Source: Elusimicrobia bacterium GWA2_56_46
GTDB taxonomy: Bacteria; Elusimicrobiota; Elusimicrobia; Elusimicrobiales; UBA9959
Direction of reading: 5' to 3'
DNA: 64,000 bases
NCBI GenBank assembly: GCA_001799575.1
Contig: MGTT01000006.1
Span: 1 to 64,000 of the forward strand
Shown here: in pieces, positions 16,290 to 23,989 of the stretch
How the letters are laid out: each line of letters begins with the position of its first letter
How positions within the stretch are numbered: position 1 is the first letter of the stretch
Program-made: the position numbers and the translations under genes
The notes under the pieces: model-generated
Database searches by the model: none
Told to the model about the DNA's origin: nothing
What the model saw: only the letters and a program-made list of their open reading frames with translations

Positions 16290-16832
16290 ATGTCTTTTAA
16301 AAAAAATCTTGCTTTGCGGGTCGGGGACGAGGCGCTTAAGAAGCGTCTTATAGCCAGGCTCGTCTCAAATTACTCCTACTGGCTGGGCGGTTTTTTTACG
16401 GTCGAGATACGTTCCGGTTCGGCCAGGGAGGGCTTTATGCTCAAGACTCCCGGCGGCCGCGCTGAAATTATGGCTTCAAAAGCCATATTGTCGCCCGTTT
16501 CTTTCAACAAATACGGGGTCAGTCTGCCCGCTCTAGACGGACTGGCCGCGCTCAGCCTGGCCGACGCGCGGAGGGATGGGAAAATAGCGTTGATGGATGA
16601 ACTGGGGCCGCTGACGCTTGAATCCGAAAAACTGGCCGCCGCGGCCCTTGAAACGTTAGCGTCAGCCGCTCCCTGCCTGGCGACATTCCGCAAAGGCGCC
16701 AGGCATTTTGAGGATTCTTTTATCAAGATGGACGATACGGAGGTGCTGGACCTGGACGCGGCCGGACTGTCGGGAGTCTTGGCCCGTCTGGACGGCTGGA
16801 TGGAATGGTGGATCAAGCGACTGGCGGAATAG
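16290..16832 (+). CDS. THEP1-like (NTPase_1 family) protein without a P-loop
   Basis: 180 residues. The body follows the NTPase_1/THEP1 pattern: GGFFTVEIRSG (matching the family GGFYTEEVR), NKYGVSLPAL (matching GKYGVNLEAL) and a Walker-B-like IALMDELGPLTL. At the N-terminus, where GxxGxGKT should be, the sequence is NLALRVGDEALKKRL, so nucleotide binding is probably lost. Alternatively it is a structural or regulatory homologue. Its TAG stop lies within the 8-bp target duplication of the adjacent MITE. A second THEP1 domain with an intact P-loop is in the fusion protein at 47236. Confidence 0.6.
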   Translation: MSFKKNLALRVGDEALKKRLIARLVSNYSYWLGGFFTVEIRSGSAREGFMLKTPGGRAEIMASKAILSPVSFNKYGVSLPALDGLAALSLADARRDGKIALMDELGPLTLESEKLAAAALETLASAAPCLATFRKGARHFEDSFIKMDDTEVLDLDAAGLSGVLARLDGWMEWWIKRLAE

Positions 16833-16834
16833 AG

Positions 16835-16949
16835 GTACGCATTCAGTAAACCCGTCATCCCGGCGATCTGTTGGCCGGGATCCATTGAGTAAAGATTTAT
16901 GGATTCCCGCTAAAAGCACGCGGGAATGACGGGTTTACTGAATATTTAC
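16835..16949 (+). mobile_element. MITE, full-length copy with 8-bp target duplication
   Basis: 115-bp non-coding element. The left end begins GTACGCATTCAGTAAACC and the right end is its imperfect inverse (GTAAATATTCAGTAAACC read inward), giving terminal inverted repeats of about 28 bp. Internally it has two hairpins, around CCCGGC...GCCGGG and TTCCCGC...GCGGGAA. It is flanked by the direct repeat GAATAGAG (16827-16834 and 16950-16957). Confidence 0.92.
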
Positions 16950-16981
16950 GAATAGAGGATCGGGTTTATAGGAAAATTTTA

Positions 16982-18388
16982 ATGGATTATACGGCAAATA
17001 TGGATCTCGGCGAAATTAAGGAAGCGCACTTTGTCGGCATAGGCGGCATAGGCATGAGCGGCATAGCCCGCCTGCTGCTCAGAACCGGGGTGCGGGTCAG
17101 CGGTTCGGATTTAAAAAAATCCGAGATAACTCGGACGCTGGAAGCCGAGGGCGCGCGCATCTTTATCGGGCACAGGGCTTCCAATATTGTCGCTCCGGAC
17201 GTGGTCGTGGTAAGTTCCGCGGTCAAAGCGGACAATCCGGAATGGGCGGCCGCCGCTGAAAGAGGGATACGGATAGTCCCACGCGCCCTGATGCTGGCTA
17301 AGATAGCTTCTTCCAGGAAAACGGTGACCGTGAGCGGTTCCCACGGCAAGACCAGTACCACCTCTATGCTCGCCTCGGCCCTGGCGGGGGCGGGCGCGGA
17401 TCCCACGGTGGTGGTGGGCGGGCTTTTTAAGAATATAGCCTCCAATATCAGGCTGGGCTCGGGCGATTACCTGGTGGCCGAGGCCGATGAATCGGATGGT
17501 TCTTTCCTTTATTTCGATCCTCTGGTCGCCTGCGTTACCAATATAGATTCCGATCATCTGGATCACTACAAGAGCATGGCCAATCTGAAAACGGCTTTCC
17601 TGGCCCATCTTGCCAAAGTGCCTTTTTACGGCGCGGCAGTGGTCTGCGCCGACGACCCCGGCGTCGCTTCCATATTGGATAAAGCCGCGGCGCCGCTCAT
17701 TACTTACGGCCTTAAACCCGGTTCGGACTGGGTCGCCGTAAATCTTGTCTCCGGTCCGGACGGTCTGGCTTATGACGCGTATTTTAAGGGGAGAAAGACG
17801 GGCAGGGTCACGCTCGGGATCTCCGGGCGGCATAACGCGCTGAATTCGCTGGCCGCCCTGGCCGCCGGGCGCTACCTCGGCTATGAGTTTAAAGGACTTG
17901 CGAAAGGGCTTGCGGATTTTAAGGGCGTCAAGCGCCGCCTGGAGAAAACCGGCGAGTGCGCCGGGGTGATCTTCCTGGACGATTACGGGCACCACCCCAC
18001 CGAGATAAAGGCCACGCTTGAAACGGTTCCCTCGATGTATGGAAAACGGAGGAGGAAAGGCGGCAGAATTATCGCCCTCTTCCAGCCCCACCGCTACTCC
18101 AGAACCAGCATCCTCCGGCGTGAATTCCCGGCCGCTTTTGAGGCGGCCGATATGACTTATGTGACGGATATTTATGCGGCCGGAGAGAAGCCCCTGCCGG
18201 GCGTGACCTCGGGCCTTATTCTGGACGGCCTGAAAAAACGGGGCTTGAAAGCCGAGAAATTCCCCGGGGCGATGGAGGCGGCAAAAAATCTGCGGGCCGG
18301 GGACGTGCTCATCACCGTGGGCGCCGGAGACGTCTGGAAGCTGGGCGAGGAAATAAGGTTATGCCTAAATACAGTCAGGTTTTTTTGA
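16982..18388 (+). CDS. murC: UDP-N-acetylmuramate--L-alanine ligase
   Basis: Cytosolic ATP-dependent ligase adding L-Ala to UDP-MurNAc, the first step of the peptidoglycan stem peptide. 468 residues with the N-terminal Rossmann glycine cluster (GIGGIGMSGIA, 19-29), the ATP-binding P-loop GSHGKTST (119-126), EADESDGSFL, and the C-terminal LFQPHRYSRT motif. It lies outside any mur/fts cluster and overlaps ksgA by 28 bp. The MITE sits just upstream, so its promoter may lie within or beside the element. Confidence 0.95.
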   Translation: MDYTANMDLGEIKEAHFVGIGGIGMSGIARLLLRTGVRVSGSDLKKSEITRTLEAEGARIFIGHRASNIVAPDVVVVSSAVKADNPEWAAAAERGIRIVPRALMLAKIASSRKTVTVSGSHGKTSTTSMLASALAGAGADPTVVVGGLFKNIASNIRLGSGDYLVAEADESDGSFLYFDPLVACVTNIDSDHLDHYKSMANLKTAFLAHLAKVPFYGAAVVCADDPGVASILDKAAAPLITYGLKPGSDWVAVNLVSGPDGLAYDAYFKGRKTGRVTLGISGRHNALNSLAALAAGRYLGYEFKGLAKGLADFKGVKRRLEKTGECAGVIFLDDYGHHPTEIKATLETVPSMYGKRRRKGGRIIALFQPHRYSRTSILRREFPAAFEAADMTYVTDIYAAGEKPLPGVTSGLILDGLKKRGLKAEKFPGAMEAAKNLRAGDVLITVGAGDVWKLGEEIRLCLNTVRFF

Positions 18389-19125
18389 AAGACGTCCGGA
18401 TGTGCGAACGGATTGCTTCGGTTCTGCGGCCGGAGGATTTCTGTTCCGTGGTCGAGATAGGCCCCGGGCGCGGCGCCCTGACGGAATTTCTTTATCCGCT
18501 GTGGGGGGATAAGCTTTCAGTCGTGGAAATAGATCCTTTGATGACCGCCCGCGTTAAAGAGCGCTTCCCGGAACTGAAGATAGTTAATTCCGATTTTCTT
18601 AAGTCGGATCTGGAAACGGCTTTCTCCGAAGGGAAGATAGCTTTTATAGGCAATCTGCCCTATGACTGTTCCACCGCCATACTTATGAAAGTGCTGGCTT
18701 TCAGCCGGCTCGGGGCCGCGGTGTTCATGTTTCAGCGGGAGGTGGCGAGGAAGATAACGGCTGAAACCGGGGATTCCGATTACGGTTATCTTTCCGTGGC
18801 CGTCCAGGCGCAGAGCGCGGTTTCCCTGCTGGCGGATGTGCCGGCCGGCAGTTTCAGTCCCGTGCCGGAAGTGGATTCTTCCGTGCTGGTCTTCAGGCCC
18901 AGGGCAGCTTTCGCCGGGGCCGGACATAGGGAAGAATTTCTCGGTTTTGTGAAAAACGCGTTCTCTCACCGTCGTAAAACCCTGATGAACTCCCTGTCTA
19001 TGGGACGGGGCATGGATAAAGCCGAAACCGCGGCGCTTATAAAAGCCGCCGGTTTCGACCCGGGCCTGCGCCCGCAGAACCTCTCGGTAGAGGATTACCT
19101 GAAGCTCTTCGCCGCTTTCGGCTAA
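18361..19125 (+). CDS. ksgA: 16S rRNA dimethyladenosine transferase
   Basis: Dimethylates A1518 and A1519 of 16S rRNA with S-adenosylmethionine during 30S maturation (RsmA/KsgA). 254 residues with SAM motif EIGPGRGAL (32-40), acidic VVEIDP, and the catalytic NLPY (98-101), then the C-terminal helical domain (SHRRKTL). Short N-terminus, lacking the usual QNFL (here SQVFL). Start codon overlaps the end of murC. Confidence 0.93.
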   Translation: MPKYSQVFLKDVRMCERIASVLRPEDFCSVVEIGPGRGALTEFLYPLWGDKLSVVEIDPLMTARVKERFPELKIVNSDFLKSDLETAFSEGKIAFIGNLPYDCSTAILMKVLAFSRLGAAVFMFQREVARKITAETGDSDYGYLSVAVQAQSAVSLLADVPAGSFSPVPEVDSSVLVFRPRAAFAGAGHREEFLGFVKNAFSHRRKTLMNSLSMGRGMDKAETAALIKAAGFDPGLRPQNLSVEDYLKLFAAFG

Positions 19126-19181
19126 GACTTCTGTGTAATTTCCCAGTAGAGGGTTCGCGGGGCCTGCCAGCCATGGGGCCC

Positions 19182-19232
19182 ATCGGGCCTGCGGGGCCCG
19201 GCGACTTCGCGCCGGTTCCCCGCAGGCCCGAT
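19182..19232. repeat. long perfect inverted repeat
   Basis: Arms ATCGGGCCTGCGGGG and CCCCGCAGGCCCGAT pair perfectly over 15 bp. A second inner stem CCGGCG/CGCCGG closes a 6-nt loop. It lies between ksgA and the M24 peptidase gene. No T tract follows, so it is not a standard terminator. Confidence 0.8.
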
Positions 19233-19314
19233 CCAACCCATGCCTGTCACCCGCTCCACCGACATCACCAGGGGTTTATCCTTCCACCGTTTTAGAACAT
19301 TATAAACGCAAAAT

Positions 19315-19323
19315 TGCTATAAT
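19315..19323 (+). promoter_or_regulatory. extended -10 box TGCTATAAT
   Basis: A perfect TATAAT with upstream TG dinucleotide lies 9 bp before the peptidase ATG, with no Shine-Dalgarno and only a weak -35. It suggests a near-leaderless transcript. Confidence 0.6.
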
Positions 19324-19332
19324 TGTACTGCG

Positions 19333-20370
19333 ATGAACATACATGAAAAAAGACTGAAAGACCTGCAGCGGCTTCTGAAAAATGAAAAACTTGACGCCAT
19401 GGTGCTTTCCAGGCCCCTGGAACAGGATTTCCTGACCGGATTCCGGATGGACGGTTATGTCCTGCTGGTGTCACGGACGGAGGCCTGGGCTTTCATGCCC
19501 AAAATGCTTCTGGATCACTTCAGATCAAAAGTGGATTTCGTCAACGCCTCCTCTCCCGACAGCCTCCTGGAGGCCGTGGTCTCAAAAGTGAAGGACGCCG
19601 GATTGAAAAAGACGGTTTTTGAGCCGGAAACCGAAACCTACCTCCGCGGCCGGTTCTGGCTGGAGAAAGGTTTTTCGGAGTTCAGGGGGCTTACGGCCGG
19701 TCTGCGCTCCATGAAAGAGGGTGAAGAGATCTCCATACTGCGCAAGTCCTGCCATATCGCCGCCAGGGCTTTCAGGATCATAAAACCCAGGATAAAGACC
19801 GGGCGCACGGAGCTCTCGGTTTCCAGGGAACTGGAAGACCTTATGCAGGCCATGGGCGCCAAGGGCCCTTCGTTCAACCTGATAGTCGGGTTCGGCCCCG
19901 ATTCCGCGCTGCCGCACCACGAGACTTCGGCCAGGCCGCTCGGAAAAAACGAGGCCGTGCTGCTGGATTTCGGCTGCGTATATGACGGCTACTGTTCCGA
20001 CATCACCCGGACTTATTTCCACGGCCGGCCGGACGCGGAATTTAAAAAAGTGTACTCCATAGTGGAGGCCGCCCAGAAAGCCGGCGTAAAGAAAGTCGGG
20101 GCCGGCGCCGCGGCTTCCGATGTGGACAAGGCCTGCCGGGATCATATCGCGGACGCGGGCTTCGGCCAGTATTTTATCCACGGCACCGGCCACGGCGTGG
20201 GGCTTGAGATCCACGAGGCGCCCACCCTGAATACCAAGTCCAAAGAGACGCTCCGGGCGGGCATGGCCGTTACCGTGGAGCCGGGCATATATCTTTACGG
20301 AAAGTTCGGGGTCCGCATAGAGGACTCGGTGCTGGTGAAAAAGAACGGATGTGAAATATTAACGAAGTAG
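19333..20370 (+). CDS. M24B family Xaa-Pro aminopeptidase
   Basis: 345-residue metallopeptidase of the creatinase/PepQ fold that removes N-terminal residues preceding proline. The five metal ligands are present: D212 (LLDFG), D223 (CSDITRT), H287 (GTGHGVG), E316 (VEPGIY) and E330 (RIEDS). The N-terminal creatinase-like domain spans about 1-125. Starts at ATG immediately after an extended -10 box. LemA follows after 8 bp with its own GGAGGG Shine-Dalgarno. Confidence 0.92.
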   Translation: MNIHEKRLKDLQRLLKNEKLDAMVLSRPLEQDFLTGFRMDGYVLLVSRTEAWAFMPKMLLDHFRSKVDFVNASSPDSLLEAVVSKVKDAGLKKTVFEPETETYLRGRFWLEKGFSEFRGLTAGLRSMKEGEEISILRKSCHIAARAFRIIKPRIKTGRTELSVSRELEDLMQAMGAKGPSFNLIVGFGPDSALPHHETSARPLGKNEAVLLDFGCVYDGYCSDITRTYFHGRPDAEFKKVYSIVEAAQKAGVKKVGAGAAASDVDKACRDHIADAGFGQYFIHGTGHGVGLEIHEAPTLNTKSKETLRAGMAVTVEPGIYLYGKFGVRIEDSVLVKKNGCEILTK

Positions 20371-20378
20371 GAGGGATC

Positions 20379-20942
20379 ATGAAGATACTTGCCGTCGTGC
20401 TTCTTGCGGTCGTGGTGTGGGTGGTCATGATATTCAACAAGCTGGTGAACCTGCGCAATCAGGTCGCTAACGCTTTCAAGCAGATAGATGTGCAGCTGAA
20501 ACGGCGCTATGACCTTATCCCCAACCTGGTCAACTCCGTCAAGGGCGAGATGAAATTCGAGACCGCTACGCTGGAGAAGGTCATTCAGGCGCGAGCCGCC
20601 GCGATGAGCGCCGGATCCGCCGGCAATCTGAACGAGCTCATGGCTAAGGAAGGCATGCTTACCCAGGCCCTGGGCAAGCTTATCGCCCTCACCGAAAATT
20701 ACCCCAACCTCAAGGCCAGCGAATCCGTGAAAGCCCTGATGGAAGAACTGACCCACACCGAAAACCAGATCGGTTTCTCCAGGCAGTTTTACAACGACCT
20801 CGTCACCAAGTTCAATACCGAGCAGCAGGTTTTTCCTAACAACGTTTTCGCAGCCATGATGGGCTTTTCCGCCGCAGCCCTGTTCGAGCTGCCGCAGGAT
20901 TCCAAAGAGCGCGAGGTTCCGAAAGTCGAACTCGCGGTGTAA
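20379..20942 (+). CDS. lemA: LemA family membrane-anchored protein
   Basis: 187 residues with one N-terminal transmembrane helix (about 4-21) and a long helical bundle. The family signature FNKLVNLRNQVANAF...QLKRRYDLIPNLV is complete. LemA proteins have an undefined envelope role and very often sit next to an HtpX-like M48 protease, as here: the stop codon overlaps the protease start. Confidence 0.93.
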   Translation: MKILAVVLLAVVVWVVMIFNKLVNLRNQVANAFKQIDVQLKRRYDLIPNLVNSVKGEMKFETATLEKVIQARAAAMSAGSAGNLNELMAKEGMLTQALGKLIALTENYPNLKASESVKALMEELTHTENQIGFSRQFYNDLVTKFNTEQQVFPNNVFAAMMGFSAAALFELPQDSKEREVPKVELAV

Positions 20943-21994
20943 TGAACATCTACGAACAACAGGCCAGGAACCGGCGCATGACCTGGGCGGTCATGTTCGT
21001 TTTCGTGGTTTTTTTTCTGGCGATCGGCCTGGGTTTCGACTTTTTCTATCTGCGCTTCACTCCGTTGAAGACTCTCGGATACGGATGGAACGCCGCCGGT
21101 TATTATGACGTTTCCGCCGCCTCCCAGCCCGTGCCGTTCGGGACCATCGCGGCCCTGCTTATCGGTTTAGGCATGGCGGCTAACAGTATGCTGAACGGAC
21201 GCGGGATGGTGCTTCGCTCCACTCTGGCCCGCCGCGCGGTCTCCGCGGACGAGAAAGAGCGGCAGTTCCTGAACGTGGTGGCCGAGATGGCGACGGCGTC
21301 GGGGCTGCAGCCGCCGGAAGCTTACGTGGTGCCGGATCAGGATCTGAACGCGTTTGCGACGGGGACAAGTCCGCGCAATTCCGTTATCGCCGTTACGGAA
21401 GGGCTTTTGAAATCGCTTAACCGCGAGGAGCTCCAGGCCGTGGTCGCCCACGAGATGAGCCATATAAGAAATTACGATATGCGTCTGATGACCGTGGCGG
21501 CGGCCCTGATGGGCGCTATCGCGCTCCTCAGCGATCTGGCGGGCCGGACCATGCGCCCGCGCTACGGTTCTTTATACGGCCGCGCCGTTCCCTCCAGGTC
21601 TTCTTCCGGAGGGAGAAAAGGCGGCGGCATAGCGATGCTTTTAATCTTTATCGCATGGCTGCTGCTGGTGGTTCTTGCGCCGCTTATTTCCCGCCTGCTG
21701 GCCATGGCCATTTCGCGCGAGCGGGAATACCTCGCCGACGCCTCCGGCGCGGAACTGACGCGCAACCCTCTGGCGCTCGTTTCAGCGCTGGAGAAGATCC
21801 GTAATGCCGTAACGCCGACCTACGCCATAAACAACGGCGTGGCCCATATGTGCATAGCGGACCCGCGGGGCAGTCTTATAGAGGAAAAAATGGGGCTGGC
21901 GGCGGATCTGTTCGCCACGCATCCGCCCATGGAAAAACGGATACTGGCTTTAAAAGTAATGGCATATCAGGCGGAACGGCAGGGTAGAGGGTAA
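20942..21994 (+). CDS. M48 family membrane zinc metalloprotease (HtpX-like)
   Basis: 350 residues with transmembrane helices near 15-35, 65-82, 185-200 and 225-250. The zinc-binding HEMSH (170-174) and the third-ligand region REREYLADASG are present, with the active site on the cytosolic face in HtpX relatives. Such proteases degrade damaged membrane proteins. The last residues and TAA stop are encoded by a GGGTAAA-type heptamer array. Confidence 0.9.
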   Translation: MNIYEQQARNRRMTWAVMFVFVVFFLAIGLGFDFFYLRFTPLKTLGYGWNAAGYYDVSAASQPVPFGTIAALLIGLGMAANSMLNGRGMVLRSTLARRAVSADEKERQFLNVVAEMATASGLQPPEAYVVPDQDLNAFATGTSPRNSVIAVTEGLLKSLNREELQAVVAHEMSHIRNYDMRLMTVAAALMGAIALLSDLAGRTMRPRYGSLYGRAVPSRSSSGGRKGGGIAMLLIFIAWLLLVVLAPLISRLLAMAISREREYLADASGAELTRNPLALVSALEKIRNAVTPTYAINNGVAHMCIADPRGSLIEEKMGLAADLFATHPPMEKRILALKVMAYQAERQGRG

Positions 21995-22052
21995 AGGGTA
22001 TAGGGGGAAGAAATAAGAAACGCCTTACCCCTGAACCCTCTACCCTATAACC
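21982..22052. repeat. heptamer arrays (GGGTANA unit) in inverted pair
   Basis: Units GGGTAGA, GGGTAAA and GGGTATA run from the end of the M48 gene. After about 20 bp, the inverse units occur (TGAACCC, TCTACCC, TATAACC; 22023-22052). The pair can form a stem between the protease gene and efp, and the first arm holds the protease stop codon. Confidence 0.8.
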
Positions 22053-22075
22053 TGTTTCTACGCAAGGAGAACGAC

Positions 22076-22651
22076 ATGATAACATCCACGCAATTCAAAG
22101 AGGGCTCGATCTTCACGAATGAAAACGGCCAGATCGTGGAGGTGCTGACTTATCAGCATCATCGCAAATCCCAGGCCAGAGCCGTGGTCAGGGTGAAACT
22201 CCAGAACCTGGAAACCGGCGCCATTATAGAGACCACCTACCGCCCCGAAGACAAGTTTAAGGAAGTCATGGTGGAAAAACGCCCCAAGACTTATATGTAC
22301 AACGACGGGAACCTGGCCCATTTTATGGATAACGTCAATTATGAGCAGGCCGGCCTGCCGGTGTCCAAAATCGGGCCCCTGATGCAGTTCCTGACCGAGA
22401 ATATGGAAGTGGAAGGCCTTTACCTTAACGACAGGTTTTTCAACATCGCCCTGCCGGCCAATATCGTGATGACCATAACCGAGACCGTGCGTGGGATCAA
22501 GGGCGACACCGTCTCCAATGTGATGAAACCCGCCAAAGTCAATACGGGCCTTGAGATCAAGGTCCCGCTCTTCGTGAACGAAGGCGATAAAGTCCGGGTC
22601 GATACCCGCACTTTCGAGTACCTGGAAAGGGTAACGGAACCGAAAAGATGA
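22076..22651 (+). CDS. efp: translation elongation factor P
   Basis: Binds between the ribosomal P and E sites and relieves stalling at polyproline. 191 residues, three OB-like domains, with the C-terminal signature region VRVDTRTFEYLERV. The tip of domain I is HHRKSQARA, with K31 in the place of the normally modified lysine, but the usual PGKG loop is missing. No EpmA, EpmB or EarP gene lies nearby. Strong AAGGAG Shine-Dalgarno. The HAD gene overlaps by 4 bp. The Pro-rich proteins nearby would be natural clients. Confidence 0.95.
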   Translation: MITSTQFKEGSIFTNENGQIVEVLTYQHHRKSQARAVVRVKLQNLETGAIIETTYRPEDKFKEVMVEKRPKTYMYNDGNLAHFMDNVNYEQAGLPVSKIGPLMQFLTENMEVEGLYLNDRFFNIALPANIVMTITETVRGIKGDTVSNVMKPAKVNTGLEIKVPLFVNEGDKVRVDTRTFEYLERVTEPKR

Positions 22652-23334
22652 TCAAAGCCGTTATTTTCGATATCGACAACACGCTGATGGATTTTATGCG
22701 CATGAAACGCGCCGCCGTGGACGCCGCCGTGGACGCCATGCTGGACGCCGGGCTGTCCATGAAAAAAGAGAAGATGTACGAGTCCATCTTCGAGACCTAC
22801 TGGAAAGACGGGATCGAGGATCAGAACATTTTCGACAAGGTGCTGGTGAAAGAGTTCGGGGCCGTGGATTACAGGATCCTCGCCGCCGGCATCATCGGCT
22901 ACAAGCGGGCCAAAGAGGGCCACATGACGCTTTATCCCCGCGTGAAACTGGCTCTTACCGAACTGATGAAGGGCGGGATAGCGATGGGCGTGCTGTCGGA
23001 CGCGCCCCGCCTGTCGGTCTGGATGCGTATCGTCGCCCTGGGCCTGCATCACTATTTCGAGCACGTCGTCACTTTTGAGGACACGGGCGAGAGGAAGCCC
23101 TCCCCCAAGCCTTTCAGGAAGATCCTGGGCCTGCTCGCGGTCGAACCCCGGGAGGCCATCATGGTCGGCGACTGGGCCGAGCGCGACATCAAGGGCGCCA
23201 AGGCCCTGGGTATCCGCACCGCCTGGGCGAAATACGGGAACGAGTTCGACACCAAGGTTTCCGGCGCCGATTACGAACTGGACGATATTTACGATATCGT
23301 GAAGACGATCAGGAGGGTGAATGAAAAGGTTTAA
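22648..23334 (+). CDS. HAD superfamily hydrolase
   Basis: 228 residues with the haloacid-dehalogenase motifs: motif I FDIDNTLMD (7-15, nucleophile D8 and acid D10), a helical cap, motif II near LSDAPR, and motif IV GDWAERDIKGA. Likely a small-molecule phosphatase, substrate unknown. ATGA overlap with efp and a 14-bp overlap with the next gene indicate one transcript. Confidence 0.88.
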   Translation: MIKAVIFDIDNTLMDFMRMKRAAVDAAVDAMLDAGLSMKKEKMYESIFETYWKDGIEDQNIFDKVLVKEFGAVDYRILAAGIIGYKRAKEGHMTLYPRVKLALTELMKGGIAMGVLSDAPRLSVWMRIVALGLHHYFEHVVTFEDTGERKPSPKPFRKILGLLAVEPREAIMVGDWAERDIKGAKALGIRTAWAKYGNEFDTKVSGADYELDDIYDIVKTIRRVNEKV

Positions 23335-23854
23335 GATAATGGCCGCGCTTCTGGCCGCGGCGGCCCTGAACGCTTCCGCCCTTGAGATCATGTCGGCTTC
23401 CCCCGTAAAAACGGAAAAAGGGAAAAAGGCCGACTTTGTTTTTTCCGGCCCGGCAACCGTTAAAAATATCTCCTTTGAAAAAGGCGCCGTGGTTATGCCC
23501 GTGACCGTGTACAAGGACAAGATCTACAAGGACATCAAACTGCTGTCCAAGTCGGTTTACGTTAAGATAGAAGCGTGTTTTCTGAAAGAAAAATGCCCGG
23601 CGTCCGCCCCGGTTACGCCGCCCAGACTTTCGGTTTCCGAAGTCAGAATGCTGAAGTCGCCGGTCCGCGTGGCGAATGTCACCGTGGCGTTTGACGGAGA
23701 TCTGTCCGTGATCTTCGGCGTGATCAAAAGAGCGTCGGGGGAGCTCTTCGCGGCCTATCCCGACAACTTCGAAGTGAAAGACGAGGCGCTTAAAAGTCTG
23801 ATAGAAAAGACGGTGAAAGAAGGATTCAGAAAAGCGGGGAAAATTAAAGATTGA
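23321..23854 (+). CDS. exported hypothetical protein
   Basis: 177 residues with a signal peptide (about 1-20). The mature part has alternating beta-type hydrophobics and a Lys-rich tail, with two cysteines (FLKEKCP). No recognised domain. GGAGGG Shine-Dalgarno inside the HAD gene. The C-terminus and TGA stop lie in a short AGATTGA heptamer array directly before a MITE copy. Confidence 0.6.
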   Translation: MKRFKIMAALLAAAALNASALEIMSASPVKTEKGKKADFVFSGPATVKNISFEKGAVVMPVTVYKDKIYKDIKLLSKSVYVKIEACFLKEKCPASAPVTPPRLSVSEVRMLKSPVRVANVTVAFDGDLSVIFGVIKRASGELFAAYPDNFEVKDEALKSLIEKTVKEGFRKAGKIKD

Positions 23855-23861
23855 AGATTCC
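23841..23861. repeat. short heptamer array (AGATTGA unit)
   Basis: Three units (AAATTAA, AGATTGA, AGATTCC) at the end of the hypothetical gene contain its TGA stop. The unit matches the array at 6480-6518. Short, so chance is possible. Confidence 0.45.
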
Positions 23862-23938
23862 GTCATCCCGGCGATCTGTCAGCCGGGATCCATTGAGTAA
23901 AAATTTATGGATTCCCGCTAAAAGCACGCGGGAATGAC
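23862..23938 (+). mobile_element. MITE, core copy without outer ends
   Basis: From GTCATCCCGGC to GCGGGAATGAC, with both internal hairpins and the GATCCATTGAGTAAA centre. The outer inverted repeat tips are absent, and a partial duplicate of the right end follows. Confidence 0.85.
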
Positions 23939-23989
23939 TGGTGAAAAAGCGGGAATGACGAAGCAGTTGAATTTATCGGCGGGATTTTA

